In this document: piece by piece, positions 10,214 through 19,693 of the stretch
Layout: each line of letters starts with the position of its first letter
Numbering within the stretch: the stretch's first letter is position 1
DNA from: Przewalskia tangutica
Taxonomy: Eukaryota > Streptophyta > Magnoliopsida > Solanales > Solanaceae
NCBI GenBank assembly: GCA_029844215.1
Contig: CM056721.1
Span: 56,957,815-57,021,814, forward strand
Direction: 5' to 3'
Length of the DNA: 64,000 bases
The notes under the pieces: generated by a model
The model's input: the letters and a program-made list of their open reading frames with translations, nothing else
Databases searched by the model: none
Told to the model about the DNA's origin: nothing
Position numbers and translations under genes: made by a program

Positions 10214-10760
10214 CCTATCGTGCTACCTCAAGGACCCTTGCCTCACGAAGAGTCAGATCACGATAACGTGTCAAAATCGATCTCGAATTGCCTCTTCACC
10301 TCGCCGGCGATGGAAGACTTGGCAACCTCACGAACTCGAACCCCATCGCTATCGGAATCAATCAAGCGGACACCAAGGCTCGCTAATCGATGCAAATCAC
10401 GAACCATGTCCTCCTCTGCCGCACATCTAATAGGCTCCCATCGACCTATGACTAAGGCATCTGCCACAACATTGGCCTTCCCGTGGTGCGGGATATCAAC
10501 ATCGTAATCCTTAAGCAACTCTAACCACCGCTCTCGCTGTAAGTTCGGCTCCTCTGGTGAAGATATCTTTGGAGGCTCTTGTGGTGCAGTATAAATATCC
10601 ACGAACCCCATACAAATAGTGCCTCCGGATCTTCAAGGCGTGAATCACCGCCGCTAACTCAAATCATGCATGGGTAGTTCTGCGTGTTTCTTCACCGTCG
10701 GGATGCATACGCTATAACCTTGCCCTGCTGCATCAACACATCCCAACCCGATGCTCGACG
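10214..10760 (-). pseudogene. B pol: RNase H and linker (frameshifted)
   Basis: A minus-strand frame (10258-10611) carries RWLELLKDYDVDI, HGKANVVADAL with the last RNase H aspartate, and the linker DMVRDLHRLASLGVRLIDSDSDGVRVREV. The upstream half, with the YCD and HDLE motifs, is detectable near 10620-10760 only with frame changes. These segments match 1807-2460 of E and 29242-29880 of C. Confidence 0.75.
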
Positions 10761-11252
10761 ATCACAATACACGACATAACCGTGCGGACCTCCGAAGAGT
10801 AAGAACGGGCGGTCGTCGATATCTCCTTCAAAGAATCGAAACCCCGCTCGCACGCATCATCCATCAAACTTAGCCGCTTACGAGTCACCTAGTCAATGGT
10901 GCGATATAAGCAAACTTCTACGAACCGATAATAACTCGCAAGGCCCGAAATCGCGAACCTCGTCGGAGTAGTAGGTCTAGGCTAAGTCTGACCGCCTCGA
11001 TCTTGGCGTATCCACTCGAATGCCATCACCCGACAATATGCCCAAGAAAAGCCACGAAGTCAACCAAAACTCACATTTGGAAAACTTGGCGTATAATCGC
11101 TGGTCTGGAGAATCACAAGATCGCCTCAAATGCCGCATGCTCCTCGCTCGAGCGAATAAACCAAGATATCATCAATGAACACTATCACAAACGTGTCCAA
11201 AATGGTTTGAACACTCGGTTCATCAAATCCATGAATACAGCCGGAGCATTGA
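10761..11252 (-). pseudogene. B pol: C-terminal half of reverse transcriptase (decayed)
   Basis: The + strand complement shows the RT catalytic region: the bases around 11160-11200 correspond to the VFIDDILVYSR motif, and upstream pieces match MSFGLTNAP and CEFWL. No frame stays open for more than about 90 residues, and the + strand frame at 11003-11278 is only a shadow. Read with the preserved half at 11253-11858, this completes one RT domain. Frame breaks are dense here and absent next door, which suggests a local sequence-quality problem. Confidence 0.6.
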
Positions 11253-11858
11253 TCAACCAAGACGCGACCAACTCATAATGCCCGCACGTCCGAATGCGAT
11301 CCAGTGGACATCCGCCTCTCGACTGCACTGATGATAGCCCGATCGCAGATCAATCTTGAGAAACATCTCGCACTCGCAATCGTCGAACAAATCATCAATC
11401 CTGGGAAGGGGGTATCTGTTTTTAATGGTCACCTTGTTCAGCTGCCTGTAATCAACACACATGCGCAGCGTCCCGTCCTTCTTCTTCACGAACAATACCG
11501 GCGCTCCCCAGGGAGAAACACTAGGCCTGATGAAGCCCTTCTCCAGCAAATCTCTAAGCTGATCCTTCAACTCTCTCAACTCGGCAGGTGCCATTCTGTA
11601 TGGCGGAATGGAAATAGGCCGAGTGTCTGGCAGCACATCGATACAAAACTCTATCTCCCTCTCAGGAGGGATACCCGGGAGGTCGTCTGGAAACACGTCT
11701 GGGAACTCTCTGACTACTGGAACTGACTGAAAATCTGGCACTGCAGCCTCAGTATCAAACACCCGAACGAGATGGTAGATATACCCCTTCTGCACCATCT
11801 TCCTAGCCTTGAGGTAGGAAATAAACCTACCTCGCGATACGTTCCTCCCACTCAACAA
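11253..11858 (-). CDS. B pol: reverse transcriptase N-terminal half (partial frame)
   Basis: An open minus-strand frame of about 200 residues. It contains the SYLKARKMVQKGYIYHLV linker, EFPDVFPDDLPGIPPEREIEF, YRMAPAELRELKDQL, the fingers motif FVKKKDGTLRMCVDYRQLN, NRYPLPRIDDLFD and the palm start FLKIDLRSGYHQ with its catalytic aspartate. This is the typical Ty3/gypsy RT opening. It overlaps the protease frame by about 30 bp in another register, so a frameshift separates them. The start codon assigned to this frame is not biological; the protein would be part of a Gag-Pol precursor. Confidence 0.85.
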   Translation of the reverse strand: MLSGRNVSRGRFISYLKARKMVQKGYIYHLVRVFDTEAAVPDFQSVPVVREFPDVFPDDLPGIPPEREIEFCIDVLPDTRPISIPPYRMAPAELRELKDQLRDLLEKGFIRPSVSPWGAPVLFVKKKDGTLRMCVDYRQLNKVTIKNRYPLPRIDDLFDDCECEMFLKIDLRSGYHQCSREADVHWIAFGRAGIMSWSRLG

Positions 11859-12338
11859 CCGGCTCCTCAGGAAACTGGAACCGTACTACTCTCTCCCTGC
11901 AGTCTACATTGGCGTAGCAAGAAGCTAGCCAATCCATACCCATGATCACGTCGAAATCAGTCATATCCAACTCTATCAAGTCGGCTAGGGTCTGACGACT
12001 GTAAATGGTCACTGGACAAGCCCTATATACCCGCCGAGCTACCACCGAATCACCCACTGGCGTAGCTACCTCGAAAGGGTCTATGGACTCAGGCTCTATC
12101 CCTATCCTACTAGCAATAAGGGGAGATATATAGGACAGAGTAGAACCCGGATCTATCAAGGCATACACATCAATATCGGAGACTGATAAGGTACCTGTGA
12201 CGACATCAGGTGAGGCCTCCTGATCCTGCCGGCTGGACAAGGCATAAATGCGGTTCTGAGGACCGCTAGAACTGGGACCCGCGCCACGACCTCTGCCGCG
12301 ACCTGCTGGTCCATGAGTACCACCGCCCGGGCGAGTAA
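11827..12338 (-). CDS. B pol: aspartic protease (partial frame)
   Basis: The frame 11827-12240 (137 residues) starts SSRQDQEASPDVVTGTL. It has the catalytic motif DVYALIDPGSTLSYIS (aspartate in the I-D-P-G-S box), then LIELDMTDFDVIMGMDWL and ANVDCRERVVRF, typical of retropepsins in plant chromoviruses. The enzyme would cleave the Gag-Pol precursor in the particle. The G/R-rich linker from the Gag zinc knuckle to protease (12241-12338) lies in another frame. The DPGS form instead of DTGS is usual in this clade as far as I know. The same domain is at 18470-18780 in C. Confidence 0.88.
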
Positions 12339-13277
12339 TCAGGAAATGATGAACCGCAATGCACTTGTAGGCTGAGCCCTACTACCAGCGCCGCCCCCGG
12401 TCGGACAAACTCTCGCATAATGACCCTGCTGGCCACAAGTATAGCAAGCTCCTGGAGTAGTACTACAGCTCCCTGAATGGAATCTACCACAACGGGCACA
12501 CTGAGCAGACCTCGATCGGTTAGCACCCTTGCTACCCTGGAAATCCGAAGTCCTGGGGCCCTGACCTGCCCCCGAATACTCTGGCTGTACTGACAATGAT
12601 GTGGGAGTGCTCTGAGCTGGCTGGGGTGCAAATCTAGACTGCTGCTGAGGCCGTCCACCCCGAGAACTACCAAAAGAACCGGCCGTCCTGGCCTTCTTCT
12701 GATGCTGATATCTATCGACTCGTCGGTCTCTGCGCTCCTCGCATCCAAGTGCATGAGCCTGCATACGGGTAATGTCCATGCCTGGCTGAAGAGACACACC
12801 CGCACAAGACTCGGCCATATAATCATCTAGCCCAGTGACGTAGCGATGCACCCTGTCCTCCATATCCGCTACCAATGCAGGGACATATCGAGCCAAAGAA
12901 TCGAACTCGACATTGTACTCCCTAACTGTGCGTCCCCTCTGTCTCAGTAATAAAAATCTGTCGGCCCGCGCCCTCCTCATCTGTGGAGGCAAGAAGTGAG
13001 TGAGGAAAGCCTCCGAGAACTCATCCCAAGTAGCTGGGGACGCGTGCTCTCCCCGGGATAACTCCCACGAATCAAACCAATCGACTGCGGTATCACGCAG
13101 CCGATGCGAACCGAAGATCATGGACTCGGTCTCCGACGCCCTGATCACTCTCATAATCCTCTGTAGCTGACGGATGAACTCCTGCGGATCATCCTCCGGC
13201 CTCGACCCGTAAAACTCTGGCGGGCTACAACTCAGGAAGTCCCGTAGCCTCAAACTATCTGCCCTCGGGTGAACCAC
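12339..13277 (-). CDS. B Gag (capsid and zinc knuckle)
   Basis: An open frame of 312 residues on the minus strand. It has a retrotransposon Gag domain: FYGSRPEDDPQEFIRQLQRI, RLRDTAVDWFDSW, the WDEFSEAFLTHFLP stretch, RARADRFLLLRQRGRTVREY, and EFDSLARYVP. It then has a Q/S/R-rich region and one CCHC zinc knuckle, CYTCGQQGHYARVCP, near residue 282. Gag forms the cytoplasmic particle and packages the RNA. The true start is upstream at about 13560 in a different frame, with a frameshift between 13363 and 13277. This is the best-preserved Gag in the window. The 186-aa frame at 12266-12826 is a shadow. Confidence 0.9.
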   Translation of the reverse strand: MVHPRADSLRLRDFLSCSPPEFYGSRPEDDPQEFIRQLQRIMRVIRASETESMIFGSHRLRDTAVDWFDSWELSRGEHASPATWDEFSEAFLTHFLPPQMRRARADRFLLLRQRGRTVREYNVEFDSLARYVPALVADMEDRVHRYVTGLDDYMAESCAGVSLQPGMDITRMQAHALGCEERRDRRVDRYQHQKKARTAGSFGSSRGGRPQQQSRFAPQPAQSTPTSLSVQPEYSGAGQGPRTSDFQGSKGANRSRSAQCARCGRFHSGSCSTTPGACYTCGQQGHYARVCPTGGGAGSRAQPTSALRFIIS

Positions 13278-13566
13278 AGCGCCATCGGGCCGAATCGAAT
13301 CACAGCATCCACTGTCCTCATGTCCGCCACAATCCTAGCCAATAGCCGCCATCTCCTTGTACCTAACTCCTCCGCCCAGCCGTGGGACGGGAGGTGCGGT
13401 GTGTGGTCTCTGCTGGGGCCGGCGGCGTCATGGAACTCGCCGTCTGAGGTATCGCCTCGGGTAAGAACTGGGCATGTGCCCTTGTAACTCTCGGTGTCCT
13501 ACTAGCAGCTCCCTCGGCTGCCTTGCCCTTCTGGGCCCGGGTTGCCTTACGTGGAGGCATAATCAT
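13278..13566 (-). CDS. B Gag N-terminus
   Basis: The minus-strand frame beginning at 13566 (IMPPRKATRAQKG, a second ATG at 13560) is a basic, alanine-rich leader that matches the MPP starts of C, D and K Gag. It would join the 312-residue Gag frame but runs in another register. The start at 13560 is favoured because MPP is shared by all copies. The leader to the primer site is short, about 170 bp. Confidence 0.75.
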
Positions 13567-13739
13567 CTAAAAGGAATACGTTAGAGGTCCAACTTATAAC
13601 ACGCTAAGGCACGATCTCGTGAGTGAGAAGAATGGAAACCAATCCTAAATATCCTATAGCCTCACGACATTGGTGTGGTGCACAACACACCGATAATCAA
13701 GACTTACTAGATACGGTCGTAGACACTTTCCGGATTAAT
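13567..13739 (-). other. B untranslated leader between primer site and gag
   Basis: A stretch of 173 bp without a gene. It contains the sequence GATAATCAAGACTTACTAGA, also present next to gag in C, D, J and K, so it may belong to the packaging region. Confidence 0.5.
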
Positions 13740-13751
13740 CGCTCGATACCA
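13740..13751 (-). promoter_or_regulatory. Primer-binding site of B
   Basis: CGCTCGATACCA is TGGTATCGAGCG on the element strand, 4 nt after the LTR end. It equals the initiator-Met tRNA complement TGGTATCAGAGC with CAG read as CG. K carries the intact form. Confidence 0.8.
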
Positions 13752-13755
13752 CTTT

Positions 13756-16195
13756 TGTCACGCGACGTTCGGGCCGTGATCGTGCCTTACCCGGCACCCA
13801 AGTAGTCATACATCGAGTAATCGGAATATAAAACAAGACATGAAACAGTTGTAAAATGAGACACGCTTTAAGTGAGAAATTGTAAGCCTTTCTAAGCATA
13901 TATATATAAACATAGTTTTGCGCTACATCCCAATGCACAATAGGACTACAGCACTTGGGAAGTAAACAACTATGGCGGGACAGGGCCCCGCCATACCCTG
14001 AATGTACAAAACTATCTACAATACAGGGAGATCATACCCAAAAGTAGAGCCTCCGGAGAAGATGGAGCTCCTGACACCAAAGCAAAGAGATCCTAAGGAT
14101 GTGGATCTAGCACCTGCTTGCCCTTACCGCGCATAGGCAACGCCCGGCGAGGTCGATAACAGGTACCAAGTATGTGAAACTGTAAAGTACTTAAATGAAA
14201 TCAAAGTATTTAAAACCATTTGCAAATACAATCAGTTCAATTGCACATAGTGTCATATCACAAACAAGAACACTAATAGATATAATGTAACTGGTCTTTC
14301 CTAGGCCGCGAATGATCGAAGCAAGGCCAATCGCCCATAGTATCATTATGCGTGCCTAGTCCTGGACTTCCCGCAGTCCGCATAGGTCACACACAGACCC
14401 GCATGAGGTATTCTCGCGTCGGGGTAGCTAACCCTCGTACCCTCCCCGACTCCCGCACCGCATAGTCTCAATAGACCGCATAGTCACAAATACCGCATAG
14501 GGCATGACCCGCATCGGGCTAAAACACCGGAATGATCAACTCGAACTCCCAGCTCGCGTAGTCTCACAGACCGCATAGCCGTATAGACCGCATCAAGCGG
14601 TGGCAAGCCATCGGTATAATAAGTCAAGAGGGTAGGTGATATTATAACAGTTCAACTGACTTACAGTTCAGCAACGTAATCACAACAATAATTACCCCAT
14701 TTCACAACATCACAAGACACTAACACACGTAGCATCATAAAATGTCTATTTATCAATCAATCTTACTACACCTTACAGAAATCAATACAAGGTTCTCATA
14801 AGCAAGTAAGTAAACAGTTCTTTTTATCATTCTTAAGTTGTTATACCTAACTTCCCATAAAGCTAGTATAACTCTTAAGCTTTTGTTTAAAACCAATGCT
14901 TTCTTCTAAAAATAATTCAAGATTCTTTGAAATGCTTCACGATCTTTTATTATTCAGGCTTAAGTCAAAAGACATTGCCGTAGTTATTATTCAGGCTTAA
15001 GTCAAAAGACATTGCCGTAATTATTATTCAGTTAACACTCGTACGTCTACCGTACTATATATATATTTAAAATATCATGCTCAAGAGTATAGGAAGAATA
15101 ACATACCTTCTCGGCGAAAACCACCTGCCAAGTTGAATATGTCGTGCGCAGAGAATCAACCTATAATAGGCAGACACGTCTATCAACGTCTAGACTACTC
15201 TGTAAACAGTTCTAAGCAGAGGGTCCTTTATTCTACGGAAAATTGGGCAGCACTTCCCTACCCGGTGAGCTACTCAAGTCTACTGTGAAAACAGTCCTAA
15301 GTAAGTATAGTTTGATTAATCTTCTTTTAAACCCTTCTACTGTGATAACAGTTCAATTCTATTCTTTAATAACCTTCTAAGTATTTATACTTATTCCTAT
15401 ACTTCTACAGTATGTATTCTCTAGTTACAAAAGAAGGATAAGATTATTTACCTCGGTAAGACCAATAATATCCTAGATAAAAGTCGCTCCTGAGCAAGGT
15501 TTAGCTCCTAATTTGTACGCTCCGATAGCTCCAAGAACCCTTAGAAGTTATTCACAACTTCTACTAAGTACTAAGGGATTTGGGATAGGGTATTTGGAAG
15601 ACAACTTTTCTACCAAGGAGGAGGTAGTGTTTCTAGGGCTTCTTTTAGAGGGTATTTGGCCAAGGGCCTTCACATGGGGAGTGGAGGCTTGGACGAAAAG
15701 CTTTAAGAGAGGGGGAGGGATTTTTCAAGACTTGGAGAAATGATTTGTGGATGAAGAACTCTTCATCTTAAGGGGGGTATTTATAGGTCAAGCAAAGGTC
15801 AACCAATGGCCAAGATGATGCCAAGTGCAAGGCAAGTGTAGGGTGAGGATTTAGGCAAGTGTCCTTATCCATCTACTACACAAAATATCCTACCAACTCC
15901 TTGACTAAGGAAATGGCACAAAAAACGTGCCAACAATTGCCCATTCTTGCCGTCCAATGAGGGTGACAAGTTTCACCCTCACGTTGGTCCAAAATGTTTC
16001 GTCTCTCGGAAAAATCCGCAAAAATTATAAATGACATAGCCGGAATTTACCCTACGCGAGTTTAGTAAAACGTTTCGTCGAAAAACGATTCTTTTAGCGA
16101 GTTGTGCACAAACTTTTTCATCCAAGGTCTTTTACTTAGGCTAAATTTTGTACGTATACCCTCACGTACATACTCTGGAAATACGGGGTATAACA
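13756..16195 (-). mobile_element. B 5' LTR
   Basis: It runs from TGTCACG to GGGTATAACA over 2440 bp, against 2390 bp for the 3' LTR. The two copies are nearly identical. Most differences are small length changes at CAG/CTG sites and homopolymers, consistent with a recent insertion. The TATA box is at 15778-15786, the hairpin at 14832-14879 and the repeats at 14949-15030. No gene. Confidence 0.93.
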
Positions 16196-16200
16196 ATTTG
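16196..16200 (+). repeat. Right target-site duplication of element B (ATTTG)
   Basis: A perfect copy of the ATTTG at 6395-6399, directly after the B LTR end. Confidence 0.95.
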
Positions 16201-16972
16201 CTACCCATGATGCGAGGAATACCTCATGCGAGTCCTTATGGGCTTATGCGGGTGAAATAGTCCCATGCGGGCGGGTACAACCTATGCGAGGAATACCTCA
16301 TGCGGGTCCACACGACCTATGCGGGTGAAATAGTCCCAGGAGTAGGATTGCTTAAAGATACTGCGGGCGGATGGTCCTGCTTTGATCGTGAGATTCCTAT
16401 TTTTATGTTGTACGTATACTCTTAGTTACTCTCATTGTTAGTAAGGCACTGTGTACTGTAATTTTATTATCATACATGTCTCCGGCTTTGTTTTAAACTT
16501 ATGATGTAATTACAGTATTTTCCAGTTTTACATACTTGGTACATATTGTGTACTGACCCCCTTCCTCGGGGGCTGCGTTCATGCCGCAGGTAGGGGTAAG
16601 CAGGTGGTGGATCCTCATTCTTAGGATCACTTATCAGACGTCAGAAGCTCCATTTCTCCGGAGGCTTGTCTTTTGGTACAGTTTTTCCCTGATGTTGTAG
16701 ATTTATGTACATTCAGGGGTATGGCGGGGCCCTGTCCCGCCACAGTTGTTATTCCTAGAGGTCTGTAGTCACATGTTGTGGTTTGGGCTGTAAAAACCGA
16801 GTTGTACAGTTTTGCTTTTGATTATGCATATTTTATGGAAGACGACCTTATCGGCTAGCCTGTGATGTTATTGTCTAAACAAGTTTTTATATGGTGTATG
16901 TTCCGCTGCTATTCTCTGATGTATACGAAGGGTGCCTGTGTAGGGCACCGATGCCCCGGTCGGGTCGTGACA
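16201..16972 (+). mobile_element. C 5' LTR, right part (end of U5)
   Basis: It resumes the C LTR at CTACCCATGATGCGAGG and ends GGTCGGGTCGTGACA. It contains repeated GCGGGTGAAATAGTCCC motifs and a run of four stem-loops (16573-16742). It matches 33641-34394. Confidence 0.9.
16573..16742 (+). other. Cluster of four stem-loops near the LTR end
   Basis: Four hairpins follow each other: CTGCG/CGCAG (16573-16589), GATCCT/AGGATC (16610-16628), AAGCTCC/GGAGGCTT with a bulge (16645-16667) and TGGCGGG/CCCGCCA (16722-16742). The same order appears in every LTR that reaches this point, on either strand. Confidence 0.7.
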
Positions 16973-16976
16973 AAAG

Positions 16977-16988
16977 TGGTATCGAGCG
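16977..16988 (+). promoter_or_regulatory. Primer-binding site of C
   Basis: TGGTATCGAGCG lies 4 nt after the 5' LTR end. It resembles the initiator-Met tRNA complement with CAG collapsed to CG, as in B and D. Confidence 0.8.
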
Positions 16989-17165
16989 ATTAGTCTCGGA
17001 AAGTGTCTACAGCATCGTGTTCAGTAAGTCTTGATTATCGGTGTGTTGTGCACCTTATCTATAATCGAGGTCACAGGACATTTAGGATTGGTTTCCATTC
17101 TTCTCTCGAGATCGCAAGAGTCGTCTTATTAGGTTGAATCCTCCGACCTATTCTTATGAAACGTT

Positions 17166-18126
17166 ATGCCTCCACGGAGCGACCGGGGCCAGAAGGCAAG
17201 GCGGCGGAGTGCTAGCGGTACTCGAGGGTTACTCGGACTCGAGCCGACTTTGCACGAGGTAAGCGGTCGGCGAGTTCATCCACGCCCGGCAATATTAGAG
17301 GAGCCGAGGCGCAGAGCTCGAGGTTCGGTGCAGCCTCCGAGCCGTGCCGAGTATAGACTATGGGAAGCGATCCGGTTATTGACCAAGATAGTAGCAGGCA
17401 AGCGACAGAGCGGCGGCTAACCCTAGGCGCCATTTGCGGATTCGGGATTTTCTGGGTTGTCATCCACCCGAGTTTTATGGTTCGAGGTCTGAGGAGGATC
17501 CGCAGGAGTTCATTCGGCAGTTACAGCGGACTATGCAGGTTCTTAGGGCTTCGGAGACAGAGTCTGTTATGCTAGCCTCTTACCGGTTACGCGATATTGC
17601 GTTGAACTGGTTTGAGTCATGGGAGCTGTCGAGAGGTGAGGATGCTCTTCCAGCTGTTTGGGAGGAGTTCACAGAGGCCTTCATGGATCACTTTTTGCCT
17701 CCTGAGATGAGGAGAGCCCGCGTAGATAGATTCTTGACCTTGAGGCAGAATGGGAGGACTATCAGAGAGTACAGCCTGGAGTTTGACTCTTTGGCCAGGC
17801 ATGCGCACACCATTGTAGCTGACATGGCGGACAGAGTTCATCGTTATGTGATGGGGCTAGACCATCATATGATTACTGCATGCTTGGGAGTGGCTCTTCA
17901 GCCCGGTATGGACATTGCCAGGATGCATGCGTATGCGCAGGGGATAGAGGATAGGGAGAGGGAGGATCAGATTGACTCAGGCCAGCCCAAGAGGCTGAGA
18001 CAACAGGTCTCGTGGCGCTGAGGCGGACAACCTCAGCAGCAGACTAGGTCCACATTCCGGCCAAGACAGAGTGCTCCTTCACGGTTCCGCGGGAGGTCCG
18101 ATCGGCCCAGTCATTCAGAGGCGGTC
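17166..18126 (+). pseudogene. C Gag
   Basis: The start MPPRS at 17166 gives 84 residues of a basic leader. After a frameshift, the Gag domain lies in 17434-18021: FLGCHPPEFYGSRSEEDPQEF, ALNWFESWELS, VWEEFTEAFMDHFLPPEMRRARVD, FLTLRQNGRTIREYSLEFDSLARH and HRYVMGLDHH. A TGA at 18019-18021 interrupts the same frame, which reopens with the zinc knuckle region at 18127. The 177-bp leader between primer site and start holds nothing else. The product would assemble the particle; as written it is not translatable in full. Confidence 0.87.
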
Positions 18127-18734
18127 GTGGCTCTGGACTTCGAGTTTCGGCGAGGCGTAAACCGTCACCGATCAAGACCACCCACATCTCAAAGGTGCTC
18201 GATGCGTAGGTCTCACCAGCGAGTGTCGCGTAGCTCAGGAGCTTGTTACTCTTATGGCCAGCAGGGCCATTTGAGGAGAGATTGTCCGTCTAGAGGCGAC
18301 ATGGGTGGTACGGTGCAGCCGACGGGATCAGTTGATGGGTCTTCCTTTTCTTCTGTGGTTATGCGCCTCGGAGGGCAGGGGGTTCACGGACCGGCAGGCC
18401 ACGGTAGAGGTCGTGGTGGTGGTTCCAGTTCTAGTGGTCCACAGAACCGCATATATTCATTAGCCAGCCGCCAGGATCAGGAGGCTTCCCCTGACGTCGT
18501 CACAGGTACATTATTGATTTCATGTTGTGACGTTTATGCTTTGATAGATCCAGGTTTTACCTTGTCCTATGTGTCCCCTCTTATTGCGGGTAGAATCAGG
18601 ATAGAGCTGGTGTCGATAGAGCCTTTTGAGGTAGCTACGCCAGTGGGTGATTCGGTGTTAGGCCGCGGGTGTATAGAGGTTGCCGGTGTTTATTCTGATC
18701 GTCAAACCTTGCGGACTTGATAGAGTTGGAGATG
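18127..18734 (+). pseudogene. C Gag zinc knuckle and protease
   Basis: In frame with the Gag core, this carries CYSYGQQGHLRRDCP, a CCHC knuckle with its second cysteine changed to tyrosine. A G/S-rich linker follows, then the aspartic protease with DVYALIDPGFTLSYVS, where the usual DPGS or DTGS reads DPGF. The frame is lost after SDRQTLR (18720). Altered zinc-knuckle and catalytic-box residues suggest genuine loss of function besides the frameshifts. Confidence 0.85.
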
Positions 18735-19693
18735 ATGATTTTGATGTCATTATAGGTATGGAGTTGGCTTCTGTTATGCCAACGTTGATAGAGACAAAGT
18801 TGGTTCGGTTCGATTTCTGGCGAGCCGATTATCAGTGGAAGGGCAACACAGCGTCGCCGGGTAGGGTTATTTCTTACCTCAAGGCTAGGAAGATGGTGCG
18901 AAAAGGGTACATCTATCATCCGTTCGGTATTTGATCTGGTGAGGTGCAGTTCTTGATCGCAGTGGTGAGGAGTTTCGGATGTGTTCCCGCACGATCTTAG
19001 GGTATCCTCATGAGAGGAGATTGAGTTTTGTATTGACACGTTGCGGACACTCGACCTATTTCCATTCCGCCATACTGATGGCACCCGAGTTGAGAGGGAG
19101 ACCAAGGACTAAAAGATTTCTTTGGAGAAAGGCTTTATCGGGCCTAGTGTTTCTCCACAGGAGCGCGGTTTTATTTGAAGAAGAAGGATGGGGCCTGCGT
19201 ATGTGTGTTGATTCTCGGGCGGTGAATAAGGTAACCATCAAGAATAATTACCCTCCCCGAGGATTGGCGATTTGTTTGACGATTGCAGTGCGAGTGTTTC
19301 TCAAGATAGACTGCGATGCAGTTATCATCAGTCTGAGTTCGAGAGGCAGATATCCCAAAGACTACATTCGGGACCGGTATGGGCACTATGAGTTCGAGGT
19401 TATGTCTTTCGGTTTGACCAACGCCCGGTATTTATGGATTTGATGAAGGTGTTCAAGCCATTTTGGATACATTTGTGATAGTATTCATTGATGACATCCT
19501 GGTTTATTCGCGGACGAGCAGAGCATGCGCAGATCACGAGGCGGTACTTGGGGTCCTCGGGCCGTGGTTAATCGCCAAGTTCTCCAAGTGTGAGTTTTGG
19601 TTGGCCTCAGTGGCATTCTTGGGGCACATTATTGGGGATGATGGTGTTCGGGTGGATACGGCAAAGATTGAGGCAGTCAAGTCTTGGCCGAGA
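18735..19693 (+). pseudogene. C reverse transcriptase, left part (interrupted by D)
   Basis: In alternating frames: FDVIIGMEL and the end of protease; SYLKARKMVRKGYIYH; the fingers region LRMCVDSRAVNKVTIKN; the palm start FLKID; HYEFEVMSFGLTNA; the catalytic FIDD in VIVFIDDILVYSR; and CEFWLASVAFLGHIIG. The segment stops in the codons for SWPR at the D insertion and resumes with PTTLTEVR at 29152. At least four small indels are present. Confidence 0.85.
19689..19693 (+). repeat. Left target-site duplication of element D (CGAGA)
   Basis: CGAGA precedes the D LTR start TGTCACG. An identical CGAGA is at 29147-29151. Removing D and one copy restores the RT reading SWPRPTT. Confidence 0.95.

Larger units (their letters stand above)
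6400..16195 (-). mobile_element. Ty3/gypsy chromovirus B (minus strand, full structure)
   Basis: A structurally complete minus-strand element of 9.8 kb. The 3' LTR is 6400-8789, the PPT is at 8790, chromodomain to gag run from about 8945 to 13566, the primer site is at 13740-13751, and the 5' LTR is 13756-16195. Perfect ATTTG target duplications flank it. Gag, protease and the RT N-terminal half are well preserved, while integrase, RNase H and the RT C-terminal half are riddled with small indels. It lies inside the 5' LTR of C and so is younger than C. Confidence 0.93.

Noticed and set aside
12266..12826. 186-residue minus-strand frame beside Gag as an extra gene
   Set aside because: It overlaps the Gag frame in another register, has no recognisable motif and follows from the composition of gag.
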